From assembly GCA_036346225.1 (NCBI GenBank), contig JARFIW010000139.1, positions 5,642,001-5,706,000 of the forward strand: DNA of 64,000 nucleotides, given 5' to 3'. Positions within the stretch are counted from its first letter, which is position 1, and each line of letters opens with the position of its first letter. The notes beneath the pieces are model-generated. The model made no database searches. It saw only the letters and a list, made by a program, of their open reading frames with translations, and had not been told where the DNA came from. The position numbers were made by a program, and so were the translations under genes. This DNA comes from Platerodrilus igneus. Lineage: Eukaryota > Arthropoda > Insecta > Coleoptera > Lycidae. Positions 21,791-32,672 of the stretch are shown here, in pieces.

Positions 21791-23410
21791 CTATATAGGG
21801 CAGTGAGAATTGGGAAGACGAGGGTGGTGTTAAGAGGGAGGAGGTGGAGGGTGGCTGCGGCGCTGATCCAGACACCCTGTATCCAAGCTACTCTTGTTGT
21901 TTAGTTGATACCAATTGATTTAACAACTTTGACGCCTGTGATTTGAATTGTAGAAAATAAGATTTATGAGAACTTAATATTTGAATACGACCAAAACCAG
22001 TTGTTTAGTTCAAGCCAATTAATTTGAATACTTTCAACCCTTTTTAATTTTTATGCTACTACTTTGAATTTTAGGCCGCGCCGCATTTTCGCTGTTACAA
22101 AATAATTAAAAACTTTTGAAAAATGTACTTAATATTTTAATACGTCTGACGTTAAATGATTAACTTGCATTGTTTGTCACTTTTGAGTTTGGCGCTACTA
22201 ATTTGACTTTTAGGGCACCTTAATGAACATTTTGAGTGAAACAGTGAGTGTGGAAAGAATCCAATATTTCAAAATGGTTGGTTGTACATTAGGGCGAATT
22301 TTCGGCGTAGATTGTAAATGATATTTTGAAAACTTGTGTTGTAAAGCGCTTGCTGCTGATTGAGCGTGAACTTGGCACCAACTAAAGTAATTTGTTTATA
22401 ACTTTTTATTCTTCAGACTGTAGGAGCGTTGTGCGGATATTGGGTGCAATAAATTACTGACAATATTAAAAAGTAGGCCGTACTTTCTGGTTCAATTTCG
22501 CTATCGATTGGTATTTTTCTATTTTGTTACACTTTTCTTTCATGCTTTAACATTGAATATCAAATTTCAAAACTGCTTTTTTGAAAACTGCATTGCATCA
22601 TCTCAGACGACTAGAAATTTTGGTTTCGGTTATAAATTAGCACCAATTGATTAAATTCCATTTATTTTGAGGTAAAATTATATAATAACCGTTAGCAACA
22701 GAGCAAAGTTACGCAATATTCGAATACACATAACAGCAAACGCATATAGAACTTCAAGAATGAATATCTGCTATATTTTTTCATGAGCTATTCCAAGGTC
22801 AATGATATACTAAGTAGGTATACAAAGAAAGAGAACTCATTGTTTGCGATCTATGATCTTGGATACTGTTCAATTTACAGAGAACACGCAACCTGATACT
22901 GTTACGTCATTCGCTACTGCGTGATACCTCGATAATGTAGTCTGCATAAGAAAGATAATTATTTTTTCGTTTATTAGAAATTGTTATTTTACTTTTATTC
23001 TTAACACTTGTATGTACTTTTAATATTTTTCGTATTTATTATGTGCACAAGATGTACAATTTTCGTAGATATTCAATATCGGACATGCGTTTAATTATCA
23101 ACTACAAATTTCGAGGCCAAATGAATTTTCACAACTATTGTATAACTATAGGAATATACCAAAAAGTTTCCTGGAAATGTTTGTAAATTGATACTTTATT
23201 TTTGTGGTCTGGTGCTGTCCTTAAGTTTACGACAACCTCTTTTACTTGATAGTTTGGCAAAACATTTCAAACCTGAGTTTTGCCAAAAGGTACCAAAAGG
23301 ATGTTAACGGGATATTTTCAGTAAAAAGTGGCTCGTGGTCAAAAAGAGATGGAAATAATGGCCAACAAGATTAAGAAAAGTTTTAGGATTAATTATGGCT
23401 AGTTGGGCAT
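21791..23410. other. Unassigned DNA
   Basis: No gene recognised. From 21900 to 22400 there are faint, irregular recurrences of AATTTGAATACTTTCAA-like and CTACTTTGAATTTTAGG-like words, perhaps an old tandem repeat. A purine-rich stretch lies at 21830-21860. Confidence 0.3.
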
Positions 23411-23700
23411 AGGCGGATACATGGCTTAGTTGGTTCGCGAGTGATTACTAATTCCAAGGTCCCGGGCTAGATTCCCGACACGGATCGTTTGAAAAATGTT
23501 TGACAAGCAATTTTTACAAAAATACACCCTCATTCGGATGAGAAGTAGAAATGTAGGTCCTTTGTGTGAGTGTTGTTACGCACGTTAAAGATCCTTACCT
23601 TGCTTGGAACAGCAAGGGTTTGGCAAAATTTAAAATTTTTAGGTAAGACAACTATCATCCTGGCAAATGTAGTACTTTCGGGTGGAGCGTTGTAAAAATC
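23411..23700 (+). mobile_element. tRNA-derived SINE
   Basis: A tRNA-like head carries a good RNA polymerase III A box (TGGCTTAGTTGG, 23422-23433) and a B box with two mismatches (GGCTAGATTCC, 23465-23475). The spacing of about 31 bp between them is typical of a tRNA gene. The CACGTTAAAGATCC word at 23581, common in arthropod SINE bodies, follows. The tRNA-like part has extra bases and does not fold into a clean acceptor stem, so it is not a functional tRNA gene. The 3' end is not sharp. Confidence 0.6.
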
Positions 23701-23734
23701 AAATGTAGGGTTACTTTCTTCCCCAATATTTTCT

Positions 23735-23936
23735 TTTCTTTCTCTTTTGCACTTTTCCCCTTCTATTGTTTTCTAAAAATATACCCTATTTCACCGACGT
23801 ATGTGAATGGGATTAAGCAACTTAGCGGCTACCAAGATCCCCAGCACTTAGACCATACCGAATCAATAGTTTTCGCACTACTCCTTTCGTACAATCAACA
23901 TTTATTGAGAATATTTCAAATACCATTTCTAGTACC
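23735..23936 (+). repeat. Direct repeat, copy 1
   Basis: Matches 24155-24360: TTGCACTTTTCCCCTTCTAT, then GGCTACCAAGATCCCCA, then TTGAGAATATT. The two copies flank a LINE fragment, as if a segment containing it had been duplicated or two copies of one element lie in tandem. Confidence 0.7.
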
Positions 23937-24145
23937 TCTTTGTGCTTAACTTTGTCTGTCCTTGATGTCTTCATAGCACCACAGTTTAAAGGTTTCTATA
24001 TTTTTTCTGTTCACTTCCCCTACTGTCCACGTTTCATAGCCGTACAGTGCTGTGCTCCACGCGTATGCCTTTGGCAATCTTTCAGTGTTTCTATGTGTGT
24101 GGCCTTCGAGCATAGCAGCTGCTTTTCTTGTTAAGTACAGCACAG
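23937..24145 (-). pseudogene. RTE-like LINE fragment, RT C-terminus
   Basis: The minus-strand frame has ALYGYETWTVGEVNRKNIE followed by FKLWCYEDI. This matches the 'LYGSETWTL...E-FEMWCYRRM' block near the C-terminus of RTE/CR1-type LINE proteins. A possible continuation (KHKEVLEM) lies to the left. It is a short 3' piece without a catalytic domain. Confidence 0.7.
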
Positions 24146-24154
24146 CCTTTTGCT

Positions 24155-24360
24155 AATCTTTTTTTTTGTTATCTTTTGCACTTTCCCCTTCTATTGTTTT
24201 CTAAAAATACTATTTCACCGGTATTCAATAATGGTATGTGAACGGGGTTAAGCAACCTGACGGCTACCAAGATCCCCACCATTTAGACACATACCAAATA
24301 TATAGTTCTCAAATTACTTTTTTCGCACTATCAATATTGATTGAGAATATTGCAAAACCA
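24155..24360 (+). repeat. Direct repeat, copy 2
   Basis: Second copy of 23735-23936, with an extra GGTATTCAATAATGGTATG in the middle. Confidence 0.7.
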
Positions 24361-25194
24361 GCACCTATAGTTGTCTACGATAATTATCAGGTTTAAATAA
24401 AATTACTATTACAATTACTATATACACATCTTACTATAAAACTTAAGAAATGGCATTTTGACCAATCAGAGTGCACAAATTTTGAAGCGGTTACGGTGAA
24501 CAAGTGCAAGGGATCGCGGCCATTATTCGTTCCTTATGTAACCAGCCATCTTAAACTATTGGCGCTTGGCATTATAAATTATGTAGTGAAGTGTTTACCT
24601 TATATTTTGCTACATTATGCAGCGTACGGGTCAGGTAGAAATACCGGGCTAACTGCCAATGCAGAGAGAGGGGGATTCCTAGCAACACAAAAATTACATT
24701 GCCAACGATTTTCTATTTACAATACAAAAAAATAAAAATTTCTATATAAACAGCAAAAAAAATAAATAAAGTTATTATTTAAAAAAAAGCAATTTTACTC
24801 TATGGATAAATTCAATAATTGTTCCACGAAGTGCGCATGTCGTAGCTAACACGCAATAAATCTAACAGTAAAAAAGAATAATGCTGATACTTTCGTATAA
24901 GCAGATGGGTTAAGTAAAAAAAAGCATTAAATTTAGAAACCTTTCTAGTAAGGATTTTACCATAAGAAACATTAGCTTATCTAATTTCAAAGTGGGTTTT
25001 TAAAAAAAAAGTGTTTTGTTCGTCAGCACGATGCGAATTGGGTTAATCCCTTGGTATGTTAAAAAAAGAAAACGTCACATACATGTGTCGGGATACTTAT
25101 CTTGCCAGCCATCGGAAGCGGATCAGCGGAAGCTGAGATATCTCCTTGCTTTTATTCGCCAGGATTTTGGCTTTAGGTTTGGGGGGTTTTACTT
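24361..25194. other. Unassigned DNA
   Basis: No gene recognised. The open frames at 24496-24735 and 25016-25210 (plus) resemble no family I know. Confidence 0.3.
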
Positions 25195-25555
25195 GAAAAA
25201 ATTAAGTTGATCTTGAAATGACCTTGAAGGACAAGGTCAAGGTCAAATCCTTGGTCACCATTGAATATCCAGGGAAAATTTCTAAAACATTTGTTCTTAT
25301 CATTTTTCAAAATATTTAATTCTCTCAAAGTTATTCAGTGTTCCCGCTGCAAAAACAAATTTGACCTTGGGATGACGTTGAAGGTCATTGTCAAAAACAT
25401 GGTCAAAGTAATATTTGAATGTAAAATTTTCTGCGCTTTCCAAATTCGCAAAAAAGGTAGGGGTTCCTATTTCCTAGTTGAAAAAACAGTTGACTTTCAA
25501 ATAACCTTGTCTTTTAAGGTCAAAGTCGAATTCAAGGTCATCATTTAATCGAGCG
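25195..25555 (+). repeat. Degenerate repeat rich in AAGGTCA half sites
   Basis: Three diverged units of roughly 120-130 bp. Each carries a TTGACCTT or TGACCTTG word followed by one or more AAGGTCA words: near 25205-25245, 25360-25405 and 25490-25545. TCAAGGTCA, the extended half site bound by FTZ-F1/ERR-type nuclear receptors, occurs several times on both strands. Whether it binds anything is unknown; it may simply be an old tandem repeat. Confidence 0.55.
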
Positions 25556-26738
25556 TCAAAAATCCTACAACTTTTGTTCGAGACATTTTTTCCGAAAAGG
25601 TGTTCCAAGCGAAATATCTTACCGTTTCCATACTTTTGGAACACTGGGTATATGTAATACAAACGTATGGACATGATTATACAATAACTAACCCCTTCGA
25701 CAGAACAATGGAAGGGTTCTTATTACTAAGTGAAAGATCGTTATGGCCAGTTACTAACCTATAAGTTGGGTTGTATGCACCTGGGTTTCACGCCGGTAAG
25801 GTTTTCGAACTTGAAACGTGTAGTGTAAACTATGACACCTTGTATCACGCGTGATGAATCGGGTGTATGCAAATCCTACTGAAAAATTATGACAGCAGAC
25901 GTGGGTCTATTTGAATAGGCTTGACACTACTTTTGGCATGATCTTTTATTCCCGGGTCAGTTATGTTATGAGTATAGTACACACGAAAGGCTCTTTATCC
26001 CACGCACGTTAATCACAAAAAGCGGCTAGTGGGTATTAGTGGAGCGATGTTTCTAATCTCGGTCCCACCGACGTAGGTGCAAAACCACTACCTACAGTTC
26101 TGGAGACCAATATATCTCAATACCAACTAGTTTGGTCACTCGCTAACTACCAACAGTACAACGCTTACCTCGTGGGGTGAATTAGACCACTAGACAAGGT
26201 GAGGGCGATCGGAATTTAAAAGGTTCTCAACCAACGTCGCCACGGTGTGTGTGTTAATCCATCTCTTTTCCTACATAAATTGGATAATTACGGTGTACGA
26301 CATAAGTAATTTGTGAACCTTTCTTTTCTTCCAATTTATAAGTTCCCAATATGGGATTGGTATTCTAGGTGTATCAATAGACGACGGCAAGTGAAATTGG
26401 ATTACAACAGATTGATTAAACACACAAGAGCGCTGAACGCGACCTAACGATTCCGCAAGAACAAATTATCTCTTGACGTCTCGCTTTCCATCAATTCCTA
26501 GCCTCCTCAAAAAATTCGAAACTGCATCGTCTACTAACCTATCCTTGCGAGGCGATAATTAAGCTATCTCGAGCTTAGATACCGAATGGGTCTACCGTAA
26601 ACTGACAAGACCTAGCCCTATTTTTGCTAAACTATTGTTATATAATTAACGATTAACGAACGGAACGTTACAACGAACGCAAAAAAGCTGTGTTTCATAG
26701 TGGTCAACTCGCTTACAACTGACGCGGTACGTAAATTT
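25556..26738. other. Unassigned DNA
   Basis: No gene recognised. Base composition is more even than the surroundings, but every frame is short. It ends near an 18S-rRNA-like word at about 26739-26758. Confidence 0.3.
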
Positions 26739-27050
26739 ATCCTGGTTGATCTTGCCCTCTCAGGGCGCGTCTAGTAGTCAGCGTTAATTTTGTGGTTTTT
26801 GCTGTCTTGTCTGTATCGTTGTTCATCGTGCATGTGTTCTAGGTGTTTGTTTTCCCTTGTGTTGTAGTTGTTTTTTATTTAGCCAACTAGTTACGGTCTG
26901 GTGTGCTTTTGTCTGATGTTATGTTACACATCTAGTAGTCGGCATGGCCGTTTTTTGTATGTTTGTCGCGTGCCTTGTAGCGGTACGACGTCTCGTTTGG
27001 ATGGGTGTGGTGATTCATCTATTGTTTGATACGTTTTTATGGCGTTTGTT

Positions 27051-28516
27051 CTACAGTATTCGTGTACTGTGGGAATGTTTAAGTCGCTTCGTATTGTTTC
27101 GTTTCTGACGAACCACCGTGCGCCGGTAATTATTCGAAGGATGATGTTCTGGAATGCTTCTAGGTGTCGTGAGTTTGTCTTTGTATATCAGCCATGCTTG
27201 TGAGCCGTAGGTGATGATTGGTCTTATGAGCGTTTTGTAAATTCTGGTCCGTGTTTCTGTCGGTAGGTTGTTGTTAAATGTCAGCATCGGATGTAGGTAG
27301 CCTTTGATTTGTTTTGCTTTTTTGAGTGTTTCGTCTAGATGTTTGTGAAAGCAGAGGTTTCTGTCGATAATCACTCTGAGGTATAGGATGATGTTCTTCC
27401 ACGGGAGTTGCTGCCTTTCTAGCGTCGGCGGAGGGGTCGGTGTGGTCTGTGTCGTGGGAATAGTATGATTTCGGTTTTGTCGACGTTGACTTGGATTCTC
27501 CATCTTCCCAACCAGTCGGGTAGGGTGTCCAGCTGGCGTTGTAGTCTTTGTGTGGCTAGTCTGGGGTGACGTGCTGTAGTAATGAATAAAGTGTTGTCGG
27601 CGTATAGTCTGCATTTAACGTTATCGTTGCATGGTATGTCTTGTATGTAGGCGTTGAACGGTACCGCTGAGAGACATCCGTCTTGCGGAACTCCAGCCGT
27701 GATAGATACTTCGTGTGATAGTTGTCCGTCTACTCGTACTTGTAGTATTCGGTCTGTGAAGTAGCTGCCGAGTAGCTGTATGTATTGTAGTGGTACTTGG
27801 TGTATGGTCGCTAGTTTGTACAGGAGTCCTCTGTGCCAATCCTTGTCGAATGCGTTTTGTACGCCAGAGATAGATAGACAAATAGATAGATAAATTAATT
27901 TATTGTTGTGGACTATACCTAGTTCAGAGCCCAAACTAACCGTACATTATAGGTATTTATATATATTTAAGAACTTAGAATCAATAATTCAAGGACAACT
28001 GGGGTTCTTGAAGTTTTGGTTAGGGGTCTTTGTGCCCCTACCTATGTCGTCGACTGTGCACGTGGAGTGGGGCTGATTGTGTGCATAGTGCGAGTGTCCA
28101 GAGATACTGCTCTCGTGACGTGAGCTTTGTTGTAGTTCTCTGCGATGTGGTCTATGGCGTGTATTATTTGTAGTGTGGTCGAGTGATGAAGCCAAATTGT
28201 TCTTGTCGGTCTCGTAGGTGAGAAGCGATATCGGTCGGTAGTGTGACGGGATTGTCCTCGTTTTTCCTGTTTTGTGTATCATAACTCTAATTGCAGTCTC
28301 CCATGCTGTGGGATAATGTCGTTGTAGAAGTATGCCGTTGAATAGTCTCGTGATGTATGCTAGAGTGAATTTCGTGATGTTTTTGAGTGCTTGGTTTGTG
28401 ATGTTGTCTTTTCCGGGTGCTTTGCTGTTTCTGTTGCTGAGGATTGTTTGTTTTGTGTCTTTTGGTGTTATAAGTGGTATGTGGTCTTCTGGACTCACTT
28501 GTAGTAGTTCGTCCAT
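27051..28516 (-). pseudogene. LINE A reverse transcriptase
   Basis: The N-terminal RT region (27989-28516) has NSKAPGKDNITNQALKN, AWETAIRVMIHKTGK and HYRPISLL, classic Jockey fingers. The palm (27419-27934) has AFDKDWHRGLLYKL, then AGVPQDGCLS. The catalytic box reads YADN (residues 111-114 of that frame) where active enzymes have YADD, followed by KTEIILF. The C-terminal region (27051-27614) has the LRVIIDRNLCFHKHL block and LIRPIITYGSQAW. Frames change at least three times and 27868-28010 is foreign. The YADD-to-YADN change alone would remove a catalytic aspartate. Confidence 0.88.
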
Positions 28517-28839
28517 GGTTTCGTTTACTTATGTTTCATGGTGCTGGTATGTTGTTGGGTTCGGTGAGTATGTTTCTTGTAGTGTTGAGGTGAATATGTT
28601 TGCCTTTTCTCGCGCGTTGTAGATTTTTCCGTCTGGTCCGTCTAGTGGCGTGTTGGATAGTTGATGTCTCCTTATGAGTCCGCTGTTAAATCGGTGTAAG
28701 TTCCCCTCAGTCTCGAGAACATTGTTGATATGTTCCGTCCACTGTTGCGTATTGTGTTCGTCTAATAGAGTTTTAAGTGCAGTTTGTGTTGTGTTTAGAT
28801 GGGTTTTTGCGTAGATAGTGTTCTGGATGGGCTACGGTA

Positions 28840-29135
28840 TACGGAGCTGAGTCTCAGTAGTCGTCCGTCTGCGTAGATTTCCACGCCTGTGGAAGGTCTA
28901 GTGCGTGATGTGTAATTCGTCTGTGAATAAGTACGGCTACTCCTCCGCTTGATATTTGTCCTGGGTCGATGATCCTGTGTTTTCTGTGAGTTGTGTAATT
29001 TGCGATTTTAAATGCGTGGTTGTGGTTTAATTTCGTTTCCCCAAGTAGTGCAACGTCGATGTCAAATTCGGTGAGGAAGTGTCGTAGTTCAATTAGTTTG
29101 TTTTTGATTCCGTTGGCGTTTCAAGAGAGTAGTCG
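28840..29135 (-). pseudogene. LINE A apurinic endonuclease, N-terminal part only
   Basis: Minus-strand blocks NANGIKNKLIELRHFL, DIDVALLGETKL (with the catalytic glutamate) and GGVAVLIHRR match the start of Jockey APE endonucleases. The later domain blocks (GDFNA, SDHxP) are missing because of the internal deletion. Confidence 0.82.
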
Positions 29136-29506
29136 CAGTTGTCGTCGTGTTCGTTATTCGTTTCATCTCTTTGGCGTGTTTGATAAAGTCCCGGAAATGT
29201 TACTATGAAGGTGGGCGGGATTCTGTTGATCGTCGCGTCAGTGTTGTTCGTATTTGTAGGGTTTCTAGTCAACGGTCTTGCAGTGCTTGTGGATGGTGAA
29301 TTGCAGGTTGCTGTGGCGTAGGATAATGGCATCTTCGTCGGCTCGGCGGATGGTACTTCAGGCACGATCGTGATATATTTTTCGGTGGTGTGGTCTGCTG
29401 TCTTGCGTGTCGGTTTTGTATCTGTCTCTGTGTCGGAGTGCTGTTCTTCTCGTAGTCGACGTGCTTTGATTGATTTGGCGTCGAGCTCTGTGTCTGTAAA
29501 CGTCAC
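29093..29506 (-). pseudogene. LINE A ORF1 C-terminal part
   Basis: A 137-codon open frame, rich in Thr, Pro and Glu, just upstream of the endonuclease and overlapping it, in the position of the low-complexity tail of a Jockey ORF1 protein. No zinc knuckles remain in it. Similar Thr/Pro-rich tails follow the knuckles in LINE B and LINE C. Confidence 0.55.
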
Positions 29507-29510
29507 CGAA

Positions 29511-32329
29511 GCACACTTCGGTTCGTCACGTCCACCGCCCTAAGAAGAGCAATGTTTTAATTCTTATAAGGTTTGTACTAAAAAGTACAATAATAATTCG
29601 TCTTAGCCTAAGCTTAGTTGTAGTAAATCGATGTGTTCTGTTCGAATAACAGCGAGCGAATACCACGCGGTACGTATTCGACACGCTGATGATAAAGTGC
29701 TGTGTGCTGCTGGAGCTCTCTAGTGGTAGTATTCGAAACCATATAACATCCTCTTTCAAATGTAATTTACATAATTAAAGTACAACATGTTCAAGAAATA
29801 TAGCAAACTGAAGCTGTGTCCATTAGTTTGAATCACCCTACATAACTATAGTTATAAATTGCTGAATTAAAAAATGAGGTATCAACTATACGTCGTAGTT
29901 TTTGTTGACCAATTCCCCCGAGCAATGTAGTCCATTATCACTTATGTCCCTCTACCCTACGAAATTTTTTTAATCATGAACGAATTACACAAAAATCGAA
30001 AAAATCATGTTTTTCCCAATTTCTCAAAGATAATAACGCCCTCGGTTAAAACGGTTATGGTTATTCGTTACCCCGGTCCTGCTTAATGTCGTGCAAAACT
30101 CATGGTGCTTGATTTAGTCGTTTCATCATTATCAAATAGCAACGGATTGTTCAATTTTATAAAATGCATTTTCTCCAATCCTGAAGGACCGGGGAAAGAA
30201 TGTTTTTAGGAAAGATGCATATTATGAAGGATTATTAAAAAAGATGACAAAATATGAGTTACTCACTGGCTTATGCACTCGCTCACACAATGAGTCATAG
30301 TATTACCTGGCCACCACGAAGAAAAATAAAGATCAACACCTGTAACTTACTGCTTAATCTAAAGAATCATAAATTAAAAATAATTAGCACTTTAGTATTC
30401 TGTAATAGTACAAAATATCTATGAAATCAAACGTGTTATTTTATACTTACGTATGGACAAAATGGAAAAATTCACTGACTTATCTCTGCGTATATATTGA
30501 ATAGGGTGGCATTCCCCGACTCTTCATATTCAATAAATAGTATGCTAATGATTTCAATATAAACCTGTAACGTTTAGATTTTATCTATTATCGTGGAGTA
30601 GAGTGCGGTGCATTGCACTTCAAGCACTTCTTTCTCTTTCTTGTTACAGCAATGTATGTGCATGAAAATTAAATTAGTTGGATTCTTCTAGATACAGGAT
30701 TGGCGTAGGATTTTTCAGTCAAAGAGCAAATGCTTGTCATTTTTGGAAAATATTAAGTCGTTGGTGAACGATAAAGAGCCTTAAAAGCTATGGATATACG
30801 TTTAGATTCTACTCCAGCGCCTTGAATTGTTATTAATTATAAATAAACCCACTTTTTCTAGGATTAAGTTTAATATAAGATTTAAAATGCATTTTACGTC
30901 GTGGTATCACATTCGACGTCACTTTCTTTGGATCGTTACTTTTGGGTCCCTTGCTATAAAATAATAATGAAAAAGAAGTTCAAATTTCTGTTTTAAAATA
31001 AGACCTTGGGTTGGAAGTGTTAGAAAATGGCTTGTGGAAATAAAAAAACAGAATTTGGAAAAACGGATAACGGACTTTTTAGGTCTGGGGAGAGCATAAG
31101 TTTGGGAGTAGGGAAAACGAAGTGTGAACAAGATGGAATTTAGTTAAAGATGAAGTAGTGGGTGCCGCTATACCTTGTCGTACGCTGAAGATCTAAATAA
31201 TATTCTTGAAGATGGGTACAGGAACCCTCAAGAACGACTAACCTTAATGAGCATGAAATTTATAACAAAATTATCAAGCAACACTTATACTTGCTCATCA
31301 TCTACATATGAGCTGCTCCACAATGCCTTGAGTTGATCCTGTAACATAACATCAACAATTCGAAATATAAACCAAACTCTATGGAGTCTCATTTGTTCAA
31401 ACTAGCATTAAGCATAATATGAATACTGTTGCACCGTCCTCTTTTTTTTTATAAGATATAAGAGTAAGTATAGTACAGAGTATAAAGTAAATATACTCTG
31501 GCAGAGCTGGCATCGGCCTTTAGTGGCTGCGGAGTTTGCAAAAGACTACACTCGAGGGAGGATTCACAGATAAAACCCTTAGGACTTTCTTTCCTTTTTC
31601 ATTCGGCAATAAAAAAATTAGAAATCTAATGCAGGTTGGAGTAAGAAAAATCTAAACCTTCGTATAATGACATTCTGGTTCGAAACATATTAATAGTAAT
31701 TTCTATCGAGTGTAATAATGATCGATATTTGCTTTGTTTAATACAATGTTTTTATAAACATTTAAACAATTTTTTTGTAAACACAATAAAATTATTCTAT
31801 TTCAATTTTCTAAACTATTTGCTTGTTAACCTTTTACCATAAAAATTTCATGAAATTTCATATGTTCACAAAGTTAGGTTATAAGCAGTAAGAAATATTT
31901 AAGAGCAAATTTTAGCTGAGTGAAAATCAGCAGAAGGCAAAATGACTGTTATGACACTCACGTAAATAATTTAAATATGTGTAATAAGTTAGGTTATAAA
32001 ATTTATGCACTACCTTTTACACTACGAGAAATTAAAGTACAACTCATATCCGGTAAAAGTAACTATTTAGTAGATTGTCTCCATCGAGTTCCACATCATA
32101 TCCTGTAGAAATATCTGACGGTCTCAACATCTCGTACTAACAGAAACAGCTGGTGTAAGTTTTCGACTTTTTAAATAGAGATAACACCTGATCCGCCAAA
32201 TAATGCGTTACATATAATTAGGTTCCATCAATGAAAATCCCGGCATACAGATATTTTACATGGTCTAGGCACTATTAATTCCATTTACCAAAACTTTGCT
32301 TTCTTTCGTTCTTGCATTTTCTAGTAGTT
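29511..32329. other. Unassigned AT-rich DNA
   Basis: No gene or repeat recognised in 2.8 kb. Frames at 29526-29759 and 30919-31131 (minus) have no recognisable pattern. A 70-bp T/A tract with GTACAGAGTATAAAGTAAAT lies near 31450-31500. Confidence 0.35.
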
Positions 32330-32670
32330 TTAAAGGTATATAAACGTTGAGCGAAATTTATGAAGAACGTGACGATATTTAACGTAAAATATAAAACCAA
32401 AAACATAATCGTAGAAAGGGTATGGGTATGGGTCCTTGCAACAACAATTGTGTTCCCAAAGTGGTTCAACGAAACAATCAAAGATTTCGCCGACATCGTA
32501 CCATTTATAATTTACGGGACGGGTTTGAATAAGTAAGGCCTCATCTTGAACCTCAGGTAAGACACCTATAAAATTATTTTTAGCAAACATTATACGTTTA
32601 AATAGAAAATACTTACCACAAACGACCTCATGGTAATTGATAAGTATATTCACACTAGCGACTGCAGCAT
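32330..32670 (-). CDS. Possible spliced gene fragment, unknown protein
   Basis: On the minus strand, a 54-bp candidate exon (32670-32617) is preceded by a pyrimidine-containing acceptor ending GTGTGCAG. It is followed by a consensus donor GTAAGT (32616-32611), a 51-bp intron ending TTTTATAG (32566), and a second exon from 32565. The spliced frame reads AAVASVNILINYHEVV, then GVLPEVQDEALLIQT, RPVNYKWYDVGEIF and EPLWEHNCCC. The intron length is a multiple of three and open, so an unspliced frame also exists (32330-32653). Tight intron size and two matching splice sites favour a real gene, but no family is recognised and neither outer end is defined. Confidence 0.35.
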
Positions 32671-32672
32671 CT

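Larger units (their letters stand above)
26790..29510 (-). mobile_element. Jockey-clade LINE A, internally deleted
   Basis: Non-LTR retrotransposon on the minus strand with, from right to left, the end of ORF1, the start of the endonuclease, the linker, reverse transcriptase and the C-terminal region, then a G/T-rich 3' region to about 26790. It belongs with LINE C: both share the linker pattern LETEGNL. The endonuclease is cut short, because sequence jumps from its first about 95 residues straight to the linker (about 28840). The RT is interrupted at about 27868-28010 by unrelated AT-rich sequence containing GATAGATAGACAAATAGATA. Dead by frameshifts as well. Confidence 0.85.

Noticed and set aside
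23411..23485. Functional tRNA gene
   Set aside because: A and B boxes are present, but the arms do not pair into a clean cloverleaf and a SINE body follows.
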